Assembly: GCA_018436925.1 (NCBI GenBank)
Contig: JAHDKI010000029.1
Coordinates: 62,001-126,000 of the forward strand
Direction of reading: 5' to 3'
Origin: Syntrophaceae bacterium
GTDB lineage: Bacteria > Desulfobacterota > Syntrophia > Syntrophales > Smithellaceae
DNA length: 64,000 bases
Shown: positions 27,166 to 35,442 of the stretch, piece by piece
How positions within the stretch are numbered: position 1 is the first letter of the stretch
Layout of the letters: every line of letters begins with the position of its first letter
Made by a program: the position numbers and the translations under genes
Notes under the pieces: generated by a model
Databases searched by the model: none
What the model was told of the DNA's origin: nothing
Seen by the model: the letters and a program-made list of their open reading frames with translations, nothing else

Positions 27166-28553
27166 TATAAAACCAGTTCCTCAATAAAAGTGATCAGCTG
27201 ATTAACGTTGCCGCAGGCGCGAACCTCATGACAGTGAGGCATATAGGCTTTTATCTCGCTGTCGCCGGTTCCCCAAAGACGCTCCGGCTCGGGATTGAGC
27301 CAGATCACGCGCCGGCAGCGCTCGCGCATTCTGCCTAAAATGGCGTCTTCGGGATGCAGATAATTCGACCGCCCGTCTCCGACGATGATCAGAGTGGTCC
27401 TGGGCGTGAGCAGGTGCATATAGTCCCTGTGAAAGTGCCGCAGGGTTGCTCCGTAATCGGTGGGCGACGCAAAATGCACGTCCGCCTCTTCCAGAATGAT
27501 CCGGACGGCCTCGGACACGTCATGCCGGTCGAAAATCGCTCCGACATCCGTCAGCCGGTCTACAAAGACGAAGCTCTGAACCCGGTCGAAACACTCCTGA
27601 AGCGAGTACAGGAGGTTCAGCAAAAATCGGGCCGCCGCCCAGACCGAACCGGAGACGTCACACAGGGTCACGATCCGGCTTTTGCGCCGGACCTTTTTGC
27701 GGCAGCGGATATCCAACGGCACGCCGCCGAACCGGGCCGCCGCCCGAAGTGTTTTTTTCACATCCAGCGGGCCCCGGTCGCGAACCGCGTATCGGCGGCT
27801 GATGATGTCCTTCAGTTTGCGCACCAGTCTGTCGATCGCTTCGCGCATCTGCCCGAGTTCCTCTGCTGTAAAGGACGAAAACGACCGCTCGCCCAGCTCC
27901 CGCAGACGCTGCTGGTAGGTCTTGACCTGGGGCGACACGGGCGCGGGCATCCGCCCTTCAAGCATCAAAAGTTCGCGGGCCGTCTCCAGACGCCTGGAAA
28001 AATCGGCCAGCACCTCCCGGCGCTGTCGAAGGTCGAGGCCGGCGACGTCCTCCCGACCGAGATCTTCAAGCGCACGGCCTGCCTGCGTGATCGACATCAA
28101 AATATTGAAGCGGACAGCCAACGGTCCGAAATTGAACCGGTTTGCCTGGCCCTGACCGTCGGAGGTTTCATCGATGCGCGCAAGTTCCCGCAGATAGCGC
28201 TGCGGGCTTCCGCCGAGAAACTCGGCCACCGCGTCGAACACGGGGCTCCGGCCGCCGTCCCGCTCTTTGAGGGCCTGCGCAATCCGGTCGGCGGCGGCAA
28301 CCCGATCAGGCGTCTGGGCGCCAAGGTCCGCATCAAGCCGCATCTGATGGAAAAAAAGATCGTACACCCGGTTAAACAGCGCGTCTTCCCGGACGCTTTT
28401 GGAGAAGTTCGCCTTCAGAGCGGCGCGAAACTGAACTTCGCAAAGCGGATCGATCAGAGGCAACTGTCTCAACACATCGAGAACTTCCGCCGTGGACACC
28501 CGCGCCCCGGAGGCCCGCAGACACGACGCAAACTGTCTTGTCAGCTCCAGCAT
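27165..28553 (-). CDS. VWA domain-containing CoxE-like protein
   Basis: A 462-residue protein of the CoxE/VWA family. The N-terminal 280 residues are helical, and the C-terminal von Willebrand A domain has an intact metal-ion site (CDVSGSV, D-x-S-x-S) and a late Asp (IVGDGRSN). Proteins of this kind partner with MoxR AAA+ ATPases to insert metals or remodel enzymes. The MoxR gene is 40 bases upstream and the acyl-CoA dehydrogenase overlaps the stop, so the dehydrogenase is the natural candidate client; that is inference. Confidence 0.87.
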   Translation of the reverse strand: MLELTRQFASCLRASGARVSTAEVLDVLRQLPLIDPLCEVQFRAALKANFSKSVREDALFNRVYDLFFHQMRLDADLGAQTPDRVAAADRIAQALKERDGGRSPVFDAVAEFLGGSPQRYLRELARIDETSDGQGQANRFNFGPLAVRFNILMSITQAGRALEDLGREDVAGLDLRQRREVLADFSRRLETARELLMLEGRMPAPVSPQVKTYQQRLRELGERSFSSFTAEELGQMREAIDRLVRKLKDIISRRYAVRDRGPLDVKKTLRAAARFGGVPLDIRCRKKVRRKSRIVTLCDVSGSVWAAARFLLNLLYSLQECFDRVQSFVFVDRLTDVGAIFDRHDVSEAVRIILEEADVHFASPTDYGATLRHFHRDYMHLLTPRTTLIIVGDGRSNYLHPEDAILGRMRERCRRVIWLNPEPERLWGTGDSEIKAYMPHCHEVRACGNVNQLITFIEELVL

Positions 28554-28593
28554 GGATGAATTCCCCCGATGCGCATCGGCATGTCTGACGCCT

Positions 28594-29502
28594 TCATCCG
28601 GCCGTCTTCAGGACGGTCGCTTTGACTTTTTCCAGATCCTGCTGATACTTGCACACCACATTGAGCGTCGAGGCGATGATCTCCGGAGACAGATAGTGAA
28701 CCTGAAGCGCCAAAAGCGATTGCGCCCAGTCGAGCGTTTCGGAAATGCTGGGGCTTTTTTTCAAATCCAGTTTCCGGATCGCGCCGATCGCATCCAAAAG
28801 CGAGCTCAAAAGGGCCTCTTCAATGTCCGGTATTTTCAGCCGGACAATGGCCATTTCGGTGTCCCGCGCCGGATAGTCGATATAGAGGTGCACGCAGCGC
28901 CTTTTGAGCGCATCGCTCATATCCCGGTAATTGTTGGAGGTCAGCAAAACAAAAGGAATGTGCACCGCGCGCCGGGTTCCCAGTTCGGGAATGGACACCT
29001 GAAAGTCGCTTAAAAGCTCAAGCAGAAACGCTTCAAATTCCGGATCGGACTTGTCCACCTCGTCGAGCAGCAAAACGACGGGACGGTCCGAGCTGATGGC
29101 TTTCAGAAGCGGCCGGGCGACAATGAAACGATCCGAAAAAAAGGCGTCTTCCTGAGCGGCGATCGCATCGACGGCTTCGGTGAGCGTCGCGGTGGTGCAG
29201 ATGATGTCGTGAATCCGATCTTTGACCATCTGCGTGTAAAGAAGCTGCTTGGCGTATTCCCATTCATACAGCGCTTTGGCTTCATCAAGCCCTTCGTAGC
29301 ATTGCAGACGGATCAGCTCGCGGTCGAGACTTCTGGCCACGGCCTTGGCCAGCTCCGTCTTGCCGACACCGGCGGGCCCTTCCACCAAAACGGGTTTTTG
29401 CGTCGCCTGCGCCAAGAAAATAACGGTCGCGATTTCCTGCGAGGGAATATATCCCGCCTTGATCAATTTGAGCCGTGTGTCTTCCACGTCGAGGTAGCCC
29501 AT
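28594..29502 (-). CDS. MoxR-family AAA+ ATPase (CoxD-like)
   Basis: A 302-residue AAA+ protein with Walker A (GPAGVGKTELAKA), Walker B (VVLLLDEVDK), sensor 1 (LLTSNNYRDM) and the arginine finger region (ALKRRCVHLYIDYP). MoxR ATPases act as chaperones with a VWA partner, here the next gene. The chosen Met (MGYLDVEDTRL) follows an AAGGAAGG site; an extension of 15 codons upstream is open but reads through that site. Confidence 0.9.
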   Translation of the reverse strand: MGYLDVEDTRLKLIKAGYIPSQEIATVIFLAQATQKPVLVEGPAGVGKTELAKAVARSLDRELIRLQCYEGLDEAKALYEWEYAKQLLYTQMVKDRIHDIICTTATLTEAVDAIAAQEDAFFSDRFIVARPLLKAISSDRPVVLLLDEVDKSDPEFEAFLLELLSDFQVSIPELGTRRAVHIPFVLLTSNNYRDMSDALKRRCVHLYIDYPARDTEMAIVRLKIPDIEEALLSSLLDAIGAIRKLDLKKSPSISETLDWAQSLLALQVHYLSPEIIASTLNVVCKYQQDLEKVKATVLKTAG

Positions 29503-29746
29503 CAGCAATGCCTTCCTTCCTTGGCTATGCCATATACCAATCCCCAATCCCGGTCAAGGACGCGCGACCGTCGGCTTCAGGAAAAAACATTGACTTTAGC
29601 GAAAAATCCATGCTAGGAGCTTCGGCTAGTTGTCACCTTTTTTTGCACACGCCGTCACCTGTAAGCGCGGCAGCCTTTTTTTAACCGACTCCCACTGACA
29701 GTTGTCTACGTCTGCAGGACATCCGTAAAAGGAGGTTTCTTTTGCC

Positions 29747-29884
29747 ATGATCGACATCGGCTTGGCTTTAAAAATCGCCGGCGGCGGTTTTGCAATGGTC
29801 TTTATGCTCTTGATCCTGATCTGGTTCACCGTCTGGCTAACCAGAGTCGTCGCGGAAAAAATCACTAAAATGAAGAAAACCTAG
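29747..29884 (+). CDS. Small sodium-pump decarboxylase gamma-like subunit (OadG type)
   Basis: A 45-residue membrane protein: a single transmembrane helix (about residues 10-31) and a short basic C-terminal tail ending in KMKKT. The start has a strong AAAGGAGG site. The size, topology and position 48 bases before the beta-subunit gene match the gamma subunits that hold Na+-translocating decarboxylase complexes together. Sequence alone is too short for certainty, so the call rests mainly on context. Confidence 0.75.
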   Translation: MIDIGLALKIAGGGFAMVFMLLILIWFTVWLTRVVAEKITKMKKT

Positions 29885-29932
29885 GACAGATCGCTGACGC
29901 GGTCTGTCTTTATTCTTTTTGGAGGAACAAAC

Positions 29933-31276
29933 GTGTTTGGTCTTTTAGAAAGTGGATTTCAGTTTTTCACCTGGGGCAATGCCCTGATGCTGGTCATCGG
30001 CTCGGTGCTGATTTATCTCGCCATCGGAAAAAAGATGGAACCGCTTTTGCTGCTGCCCATCGGCTTTGCGATCATGCTGGTGAATCTCCCTCTGGGCGGA
30101 CTGATGGACTACGAGTTCGAGCTGAAGGCCGACAAGCCGGGCATCGTCAGACATATTGCGGTTTCCGAAGGACGCTCTTTCGATGCGGACGCCGTCATCG
30201 TCCAAACGGAGGCGGGAGGCGTCACGTCGCCCGTCCACGGAAGAATCAAGAAACTCAAAGTCGCCGAGGGACAGGCCGTGAACCCGGGCGACGTCATCGC
30301 CGTTTTGGTCACCACGCAGCAAACCAACCAGGCGGAATATCCCACGAAGCCCGTCGGACTGCTTTCGATCTTCTTTTCTTTCGGCATTATGTGGCAGATT
30401 CTGCCGCCCCTTATCTTTTTGTGCTTAGGGGCGCTGACGGACTTCGGCCCCATGCTGGCCAATCCCAAAACTCTGCTTCTGGGCGCAGCGGCGCAATTCG
30501 GCGTCTATTTCGCTTTCTTCCTGTCCATTCTGGTCGGCTTTTCCCTTCCCGAGGCCGCCTCGATCGGGATCATCGGCGGCGCGGAGGGACCGACGACCAT
30601 CTACGTCACGGCCCAGCTGGCGCCGCACATCATCGGGGCCACGGCGGTGGCCTGTTATTCCTACATGGCGCTGGTTCCGATCATCCTGCCGCCGGTCGTC
30701 AAGCTGCTGACGACAAAAAAAGAACGGGCGATTTACATGAAGCCCAAGCTTCGCGAAGTCTCCAAACTTGAAAAAATTCTCTTCCCCCTGGTGACCGCCG
30801 TGATCGTCATCATTATTGTTCCCGCTTCGGCGCCGCTCATCGGATGCCTGATGCTGGGAAACCTGTTTCGGGAAAGCGGCGTCGTGGAACGCTTGAGCGC
30901 CACCGCCCAGACGGTGTTTATCGACGTGATGACCATCATCCTGACGCTCGCCATCGGCGGGACCATGGCGGCGGAAAACTTTCTCCAGATTAAAACATTA
31001 AAGATCCTGGCGTTGGGGGTGGTTTCCTTTGCCAGCGCCGCCGCGGCCGGCGTTCTTTTGGCCAAAATCATGAATCTGTTTTTAAAAGAAAAAATCAATC
31101 CCATGATCGGCGCGGCCGGCGTCTCGGCGGTGCCGATGTCGGCCCGGGTGATTCAGGTCATGGGCCAGAAAGAAAACAAAAAGAACTTTTTGCTGATGCA
31201 CGCGATGGGCCCGAACGTGGCCGGCGCGATCGGCGCGGCGATCGCGGGAGGCGTGTTCATCGGCATCCTGGGTTAG
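29933..31276 (+). CDS. Na+-translocating decarboxylase beta subunit with embedded biotinyl-like domain
   Basis: A 447-residue membrane protein of the OadB/GcdB/MmdB family, which couples decarboxylation of carboxybiotin to Na+ export. Typical segments are EPLLLLPIGFAIML (36-49), PPLIFLCLGALTDFGPMLANP (about 158-178) and IIGGAEGPTTIYV. Between residues about 60 and 128, after the first helices, there is an extra all-beta segment that resembles a biotinyl/lipoyl domain (TSPVHGRIKKLKVAEGQAV, NPGDVIAVL). The lysine-bearing EAMKM turn is replaced by TEAGG, so it cannot carry biotin. The catalytic alpha subunit and a true biotin carrier are not nearby. Confidence 0.9.
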   Translation: MFGLLESGFQFFTWGNALMLVIGSVLIYLAIGKKMEPLLLLPIGFAIMLVNLPLGGLMDYEFELKADKPGIVRHIAVSEGRSFDADAVIVQTEAGGVTSPVHGRIKKLKVAEGQAVNPGDVIAVLVTTQQTNQAEYPTKPVGLLSIFFSFGIMWQILPPLIFLCLGALTDFGPMLANPKTLLLGAAAQFGVYFAFFLSILVGFSLPEAASIGIIGGAEGPTTIYVTAQLAPHIIGATAVACYSYMALVPIILPPVVKLLTTKKERAIYMKPKLREVSKLEKILFPLVTAVIVIIIVPASAPLIGCLMLGNLFRESGVVERLSATAQTVFIDVMTIILTLAIGGTMAAENFLQIKTLKILALGVVSFASAAAAGVLLAKIMNLFLKEKINPMIGAAGVSAVPMSARVIQVMGQKENKKNFLLMHAMGPNVAGAIGAAIAGGVFIGILG

Positions 31277-31342
31277 CGGCGGACATCCGCCCCGGACGGC
31301 AACTGAAAAATCACAAACGGGGCTTTTCAATGAAAGGCATTC

Positions 31343-31376
31343 AAGGGGTTTGGCGATCGGCTTCGTCAAACCCCTT
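31343..31376. terminator. Bidirectional terminator after the decarboxylase genes
   Basis: Perfect 10-base stem AAGGGGTTTG/CAAACCCCTT (31343-31352 / 31367-31376) with a 14-base loop, followed by TTG. It lies between the plus-strand beta-subunit gene and the convergent GAF protein gene. Confidence 0.8.
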
Positions 31377-31408
31377 TTGTTTAGTGGAATCGCTTCGGTC
31401 TGAAGGGC

Positions 31409-32206
31409 TCAGGCGCGCAGCCTGGCCGTCAGATCCCGGATCTGCGCGAGCTGATCGCTGATGGTTTTGCGAAGCGCCTGAATCTCCAGCGCCATGCCGG
31501 CGTGACCCAGCATGATGGACAGCACGCGCTCATCATGACGGGTAAAAACCTTTCCGTCGACCTTGTTGGCCAGATTCAAAACGGCGAGTACCTTGCGGTT
31601 GTTGCAGATGGGAATACTGATGAAGGACGGCGGACCGTACTTGGGATCGTTGCTTTTCATGGTGCGGGGATCATGCTCGATATCGGTCACGACAAGGGAC
31701 TTGCCCGTCTCAATGACCGTCCGCACAAAGGAATGGCGTGACGGGCTCCCGTTGCTGTTTGTCAACGCGAGCGTTGGCCTGGCCGCGACAAATCGCAGCC
31801 CTTCCGGCTCTCTGGAATCGACGGCAAATACAGACCCGTTGCGCACGCCGACAGCCTCCATAGCGTGGTCCATCGCGGTCAGGTAGAGGGCTTCGGCATC
31901 GGCGGCCTGACCGGCCAGATCCGCCATGGCCCGGATCTGATCGAGTTGTCTGTCGCGCACGATCAGGTCCTGCTCCATTTGCTCCATCCGGAGAAGCGCG
32001 CGGCGGCGGGCTATGCGATACAAAACGATCAACGCCGCCAGCAGCGCAAGGCACAAAACAAACGCCGCCCCTAAAATCGGCTGCCCTCCGCCGCCGGAAA
32101 AGCGATCCGACGCGTGGACCGACGCCGCCCAGACCGAAACGGGAATGACGGCAGCCGCCGGCACCGCCAGCAGAAGAAACCCTGCACCGGAGTAGTTTTT
32201 GTCCAT
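31409..32206 (-). CDS. Membrane-anchored GAF-domain protein
   Basis: A 265-residue protein. Two hydrophobic segments near the N-terminus (about 8-28 and 44-63) anchor it, a coiled-coil stretch follows (about 70-100), then a GAF domain (about 100-240) and a short C-terminal coiled coil. There is no kinase, cyclase or DNA-binding output. It may sense a ligand and pass the signal through protein contact. No partner is evident next door; the gene stands alone between two terminators or gaps. Confidence 0.75.
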   Translation of the reverse strand: MDKNYSGAGFLLLAVPAAAVIPVSVWAASVHASDRFSGGGGQPILGAAFVLCLALLAALIVLYRIARRRALLRMEQMEQDLIVRDRQLDQIRAMADLAGQAADAEALYLTAMDHAMEAVGVRNGSVFAVDSREPEGLRFVAARPTLALTNSNGSPSRHSFVRTVIETGKSLVVTDIEHDPRTMKSNDPKYGPPSFISIPICNNRKVLAVLNLANKVDGKVFTRHDERVLSIMLGHAGMALEIQALRKTISDQLAQIRDLTARLRA

Positions 32207-32416
32207 AAAAGCCCCCCTGGAAGTGTCAAAAATACCGCGCGAATCCGAAACTCAACAAAATGGACGCTATGTCTATGGGTATCCCAAACAGTGAGGAAAC
32301 GTCTTATAATGCAGAGTGATATTTTTCAAGATGATTTTAAAAAACACCTCAAGCCGACTTAAGACCTTCGGTCATCCGTCGGGGCTCTTAACCGCGAAAG
32401 AGAGGCGTCGGCCGGC

Positions 32417-34399
32417 CTATTTCTTTTCCAACGCCCGCCTGGCCTCTTCCTTCGTCTGAAAGATATGCGGCGCCAGATGCCGCCTTTTGAGCTCGTCTCC
32501 CAGTTTCATCCGTAAAAAAGCGCTGGTCGTGTATCGGGTCACATCGCTGTAGTATTTCGATACGACGAATTTCACCATCTTGATATAGTCGTCCTCGAGC
32601 TCCGGCAGAATCGAGAAATTGTCGTAATTGACGATGGTTTTGACGCGCTTGCCCAGCGGGGCGCAGATGTCGCCCACGCGAACGCGGATTTCTTCGATAT
32701 CGTCCCGGCTTCGGACATTGAGCCCCTCGAAGTTGACATAGAAGATGTTGGTGGCCGGATCGTAGCTCAAACGCTGACTGATCGGGATGCTCAAAAGATC
32801 GTCTTTGAGCCCCATCGGAACGGCTTTGAAAATCCGCTGATCCATCAGGCGCAGATGACGGATAATGGGTTTGAACGCCATCTGTTTCAGAACATCTTTT
32901 TCCAGATCGATTCCCGGCGCGATCTCGATGAGCTCCACGCCGTCCTTCGTCAGTTCGAAAACGCACCGCTCCGTCACGTAGAGCACTTTCTGCGTTCCTT
33001 TTTGCGCGGTCTGGCCGCTGAAGGTGATCTGCTCGACGTCCTGGAGAATTTTCTGAAGCGCGCCTTCTTTGACGATGCGGAGCTTCCCGTCTTCAAAAGC
33101 CAACTCGGTTCCCCCGGCGTTAAACGTCCCGGCAAAAACAATCTTTCTGGCATTTTGTGAAATGTCGATAAACCCTCCGCAGCCGGCGAGTTTCGGACCG
33201 AATTTGCTGACATTGACATTGCCGCGCGAATCCATCTGGGCCAGCCCCAGACAGGCCAGATCCAGTCCGCCGCCGTCGTAGAAATCGAACTGCGCGTGCA
33301 TGTCGATGAGGCAGTCCATGTTTGTGGCGGTGCCGAAATCGAGGCCTCCCGACGGAATGCCGCCGATGGAGCCCGCTTCCGCCGTCAGCGTCAGATAATC
33401 GAAAATGCCTTCTTCGTTGGCGACATTGGCCAGCCCTTCGGGCATGCCGATCCCGAGGTTGACCACCATATTGGGCTGCAGCTCGAACGCGGCGCGCCTG
33501 GCGATGATTTTCCGCTCATCCAGGGGCAGCGCGTCGATGCTTGCCGTAGGCACTTTGAATTCGCAGCTGAAGGCCGGATTGTAGGGCGTTCCGTAGGTCT
33601 GCCAGTGATTTTCCGGCTTTGACACCACCACGCAGTCCACGAGCATTCCGGGAATTTTAACCTGACGGGCGTTGAGCGCGCCGCGTTCGGCGATGCGCTC
33701 CACCTGCACAATCACAAAGCCGCCGGAATTTTTCGCGGCCATCGCCAGCGGCAGCACCTCCAGCGTGAAGGCCTCTTTTTCCATGGTGATGTTGCCGTCC
33801 AGATCGGCGGTGGTGCCGCGCAAAAGCGCCACAGAGACGGGCGGCAGTCTGTAGGCCAGATAGTCCCGGCCGTCGAATTCAATGCGCTCGACCAGATCCT
33901 CCGTGGTCGCCGCATTGACCTTGCCGCCTTCCAGCCTCGGATCGACAAAGGTTCCCAACCCGACATGCGTGATCGTGCGCGGCACGTGTCCGGCAATGTC
34001 CCGATACATATGCGTAATCACGCCCTGAGGAAAGTTATACGCTTCGATTTTGGAAGCCAGCGCCAGTTTCTGAAGGCCGGGCACCAACCCCCAATGACCT
34101 GCGATCACACGACGGAGCATTCCTTCATGCGCCAGGTGGTCGATGCCCCGGCCGCGGCTGTCGCCGATGCCCGCGGCGAATAAAAGCGTCAGGCCGTTGG
34201 GTTCGCCGGTTTCAAGAAAACGCCTCTCCAGTCCGATGAGCAGTTCCTCGGGCGCCAGCCCCCCGATAAAGCCGTCAATGGATATCGTGTCGCCGCTGCG
34301 AATCACCAAAACCGCCTCATCGACGGAGACGACCTTGCCGCGTTTCATCCCCGCGCGGATATCCGCGATGACCGGACTGACAATCATTTTATCGTTCAT
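32417..34399 (-). CDS. Acyl-CoA:carboxylate CoA-transferase (family I, propionate CoA-transferase/YdiF type), extended
   Basis: A 660-residue fused alpha-beta CoA transferase. The alpha half holds the glycine-rich CoA loop (DGFIGGLAPEELL) and the beta half the catalytic Glu341 in AEAGSIGGIPSGG. The YdiF/Pct proteins end near residue 530; here about 120 further residues follow (from about 540), rich in charged helices and of no recognised domain. It could move CoA between propionyl-, succinyl- or acetyl-CoA and acids, which fits the methylmalonyl-CoA genes that follow. It is co-directional with the SDR gene 58 bases upstream. Confidence 0.88.
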   Translation of the reverse strand: MNDKMIVSPVIADIRAGMKRGKVVSVDEAVLVIRSGDTISIDGFIGGLAPEELLIGLERRFLETGEPNGLTLLFAAGIGDSRGRGIDHLAHEGMLRRVIAGHWGLVPGLQKLALASKIEAYNFPQGVITHMYRDIAGHVPRTITHVGLGTFVDPRLEGGKVNAATTEDLVERIEFDGRDYLAYRLPPVSVALLRGTTADLDGNITMEKEAFTLEVLPLAMAAKNSGGFVIVQVERIAERGALNARQVKIPGMLVDCVVVSKPENHWQTYGTPYNPAFSCEFKVPTASIDALPLDERKIIARRAAFELQPNMVVNLGIGMPEGLANVANEEGIFDYLTLTAEAGSIGGIPSGGLDFGTATNMDCLIDMHAQFDFYDGGGLDLACLGLAQMDSRGNVNVSKFGPKLAGCGGFIDISQNARKIVFAGTFNAGGTELAFEDGKLRIVKEGALQKILQDVEQITFSGQTAQKGTQKVLYVTERCVFELTKDGVELIEIAPGIDLEKDVLKQMAFKPIIRHLRLMDQRIFKAVPMGLKDDLLSIPISQRLSYDPATNIFYVNFEGLNVRSRDDIEEIRVRVGDICAPLGKRVKTIVNYDNFSILPELEDDYIKMVKFVVSKYYSDVTRYTTSAFLRMKLGDELKRRHLAPHIFQTKEEARRALEKK

Positions 34400-34457
34400 C
34401 CTTCCCTCCTGGCGATGCCGGCTTTCCCCGGCGACAAACGCGAAAGCCTCCGGCTTT

Positions 34458-35219
34458 TTAACTGGTCATGGTCCCGCCGTCGACATAGATCGTGTTGCCG
34501 GTAATGTAATCCGCGGCGGGAGAAGCCAAAAACAACACCGCGCCCACCACATCGCCGGGCTCGGCGATTTTCCCCTTGGGAATCACCTGGCAGATCATTT
34601 TCTCCACATCGGGGTTCGACCAGATGGGCTGGCTGAATTCCGTGCGGGTGAAACCGGGCGCCACCGCGTTGACGTTGATTCCCAGCGAGGCCCATTCTTT
34701 GGCCATGCAGCGGGTCAGGTGTTTGAGCGCCGCCTTGCTGCACCCGTACGCCGCCATGCCGGCTTCCGCCTTGTCCGCACCGACCGTCGTGATATTGATG
34801 ATCTTCCCGCTTTTCTGCTCGATCATTTTGCGCGCCACCAGGCGGCTCAACAGCCAGACGGCGCGAACGTTGGTGCTGAAACATTTATCCCATCCGTCTT
34901 CGCGAAGATCCAAAAGACTGCGCAGGAAGCTGCGGGCGGCGTTATTGACCAGAATGTCGATCCGGCCGAATTCCCGAACGGAGGCATCGACCAGGCGCTC
35001 GAGTTGAGCGGAGTCGGTCAGATCCGTCGTCACGGCCAGCGCTTTTCCCCCGGCGGCGCGAATCTCTTCGGCCACTGCATCAATCTGCTCTTTCGTCCGG
35101 CTGCATAAAACCACATTCGCTCCCGCGCGGGCCAACCCCAACGCAATGACCCGGCCGATCCCGCGGCCCGCCCCGGTCACGATTGCCGTTTGACCGGTAA
35201 AATCGATCATGTTTCCCAT
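34458..35219 (-). CDS. SDR-family oxidoreductase
   Basis: A 253-residue classical short-chain dehydrogenase, with TGAGRGIGR at the cofactor site, NNAA, and the active-site YGCSK (Y-x3-K). The usual catalytic Ser, 13 residues before the Tyr, is Thr here. An Arg at the end of strand 2 (CSRTKEQ) suggests NADP(H). The substrate is unknown; 3-oxoacyl or hydroxyacyl-CoA would fit the operon with the CoA transferase. The start at 35219 follows GAGGAGG; a start two codons earlier is less likely. Confidence 0.85.
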   Translation of the reverse strand: MGNMIDFTGQTAIVTGAGRGIGRVIALGLARAGANVVLCSRTKEQIDAVAEEIRAAGGKALAVTTDLTDSAQLERLVDASVREFGRIDILVNNAARSFLRSLLDLREDGWDKCFSTNVRAVWLLSRLVARKMIEQKSGKIINITTVGADKAEAGMAAYGCSKAALKHLTRCMAKEWASLGINVNAVAPGFTRTEFSQPIWSNPDVEKMICQVIPKGKIAEPGDVVGAVLFLASPAADYITGNTIYVDGGTMTS

Positions 35220-35326
35220 CGTCAACGCCTCCTCGACTATTTTGATATTGCTTCTGATGACGCCCTTTTATAATCTTTTGAAAAATCCTTTGCAAGCGGG
35301 GAATCATCCGCGCCCTCGTCCGGTGA

Positions 35327-35355
35327 TTGCACAAACGGCGGCAATGGAGTATGAT
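35327..35355 (+). promoter_or_regulatory. Probable sigma-70 promoter of the methylmalonyl-CoA mutase operon
   Basis: -10 TATGAT (35350-35355, five of six) and a weak -35 TTGCAC (35327-35332) with a 17-base spacer. Transcription would start near 35362, downstream of the farthest ATG of the open frame, which supports the GTG start at 35443. Confidence 0.6.
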
Positions 35356-35442
35356 GCCCGCGATTTCCCAAGCATGCCCGTCCGGGTCGGAAAACCGCTG
35401 CGTCCGGTTCCCCGGACAATATTGATAAAGGAGTCCTCAATC

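Noticed and set aside
29596..29625. A promoter for the sodium-pump genes with TTGACT as -35
   Set aside because: No acceptable -10 lies 16-18 bases downstream.
35209..35442. An N-terminal extension of the methylmalonyl-CoA mutase starting at ATG 35209
   Set aside because: The extension overlaps the divergent SDR start, lies upstream of the likely promoter and has no family match; the GTG at 35443 has a proper ribosome site.
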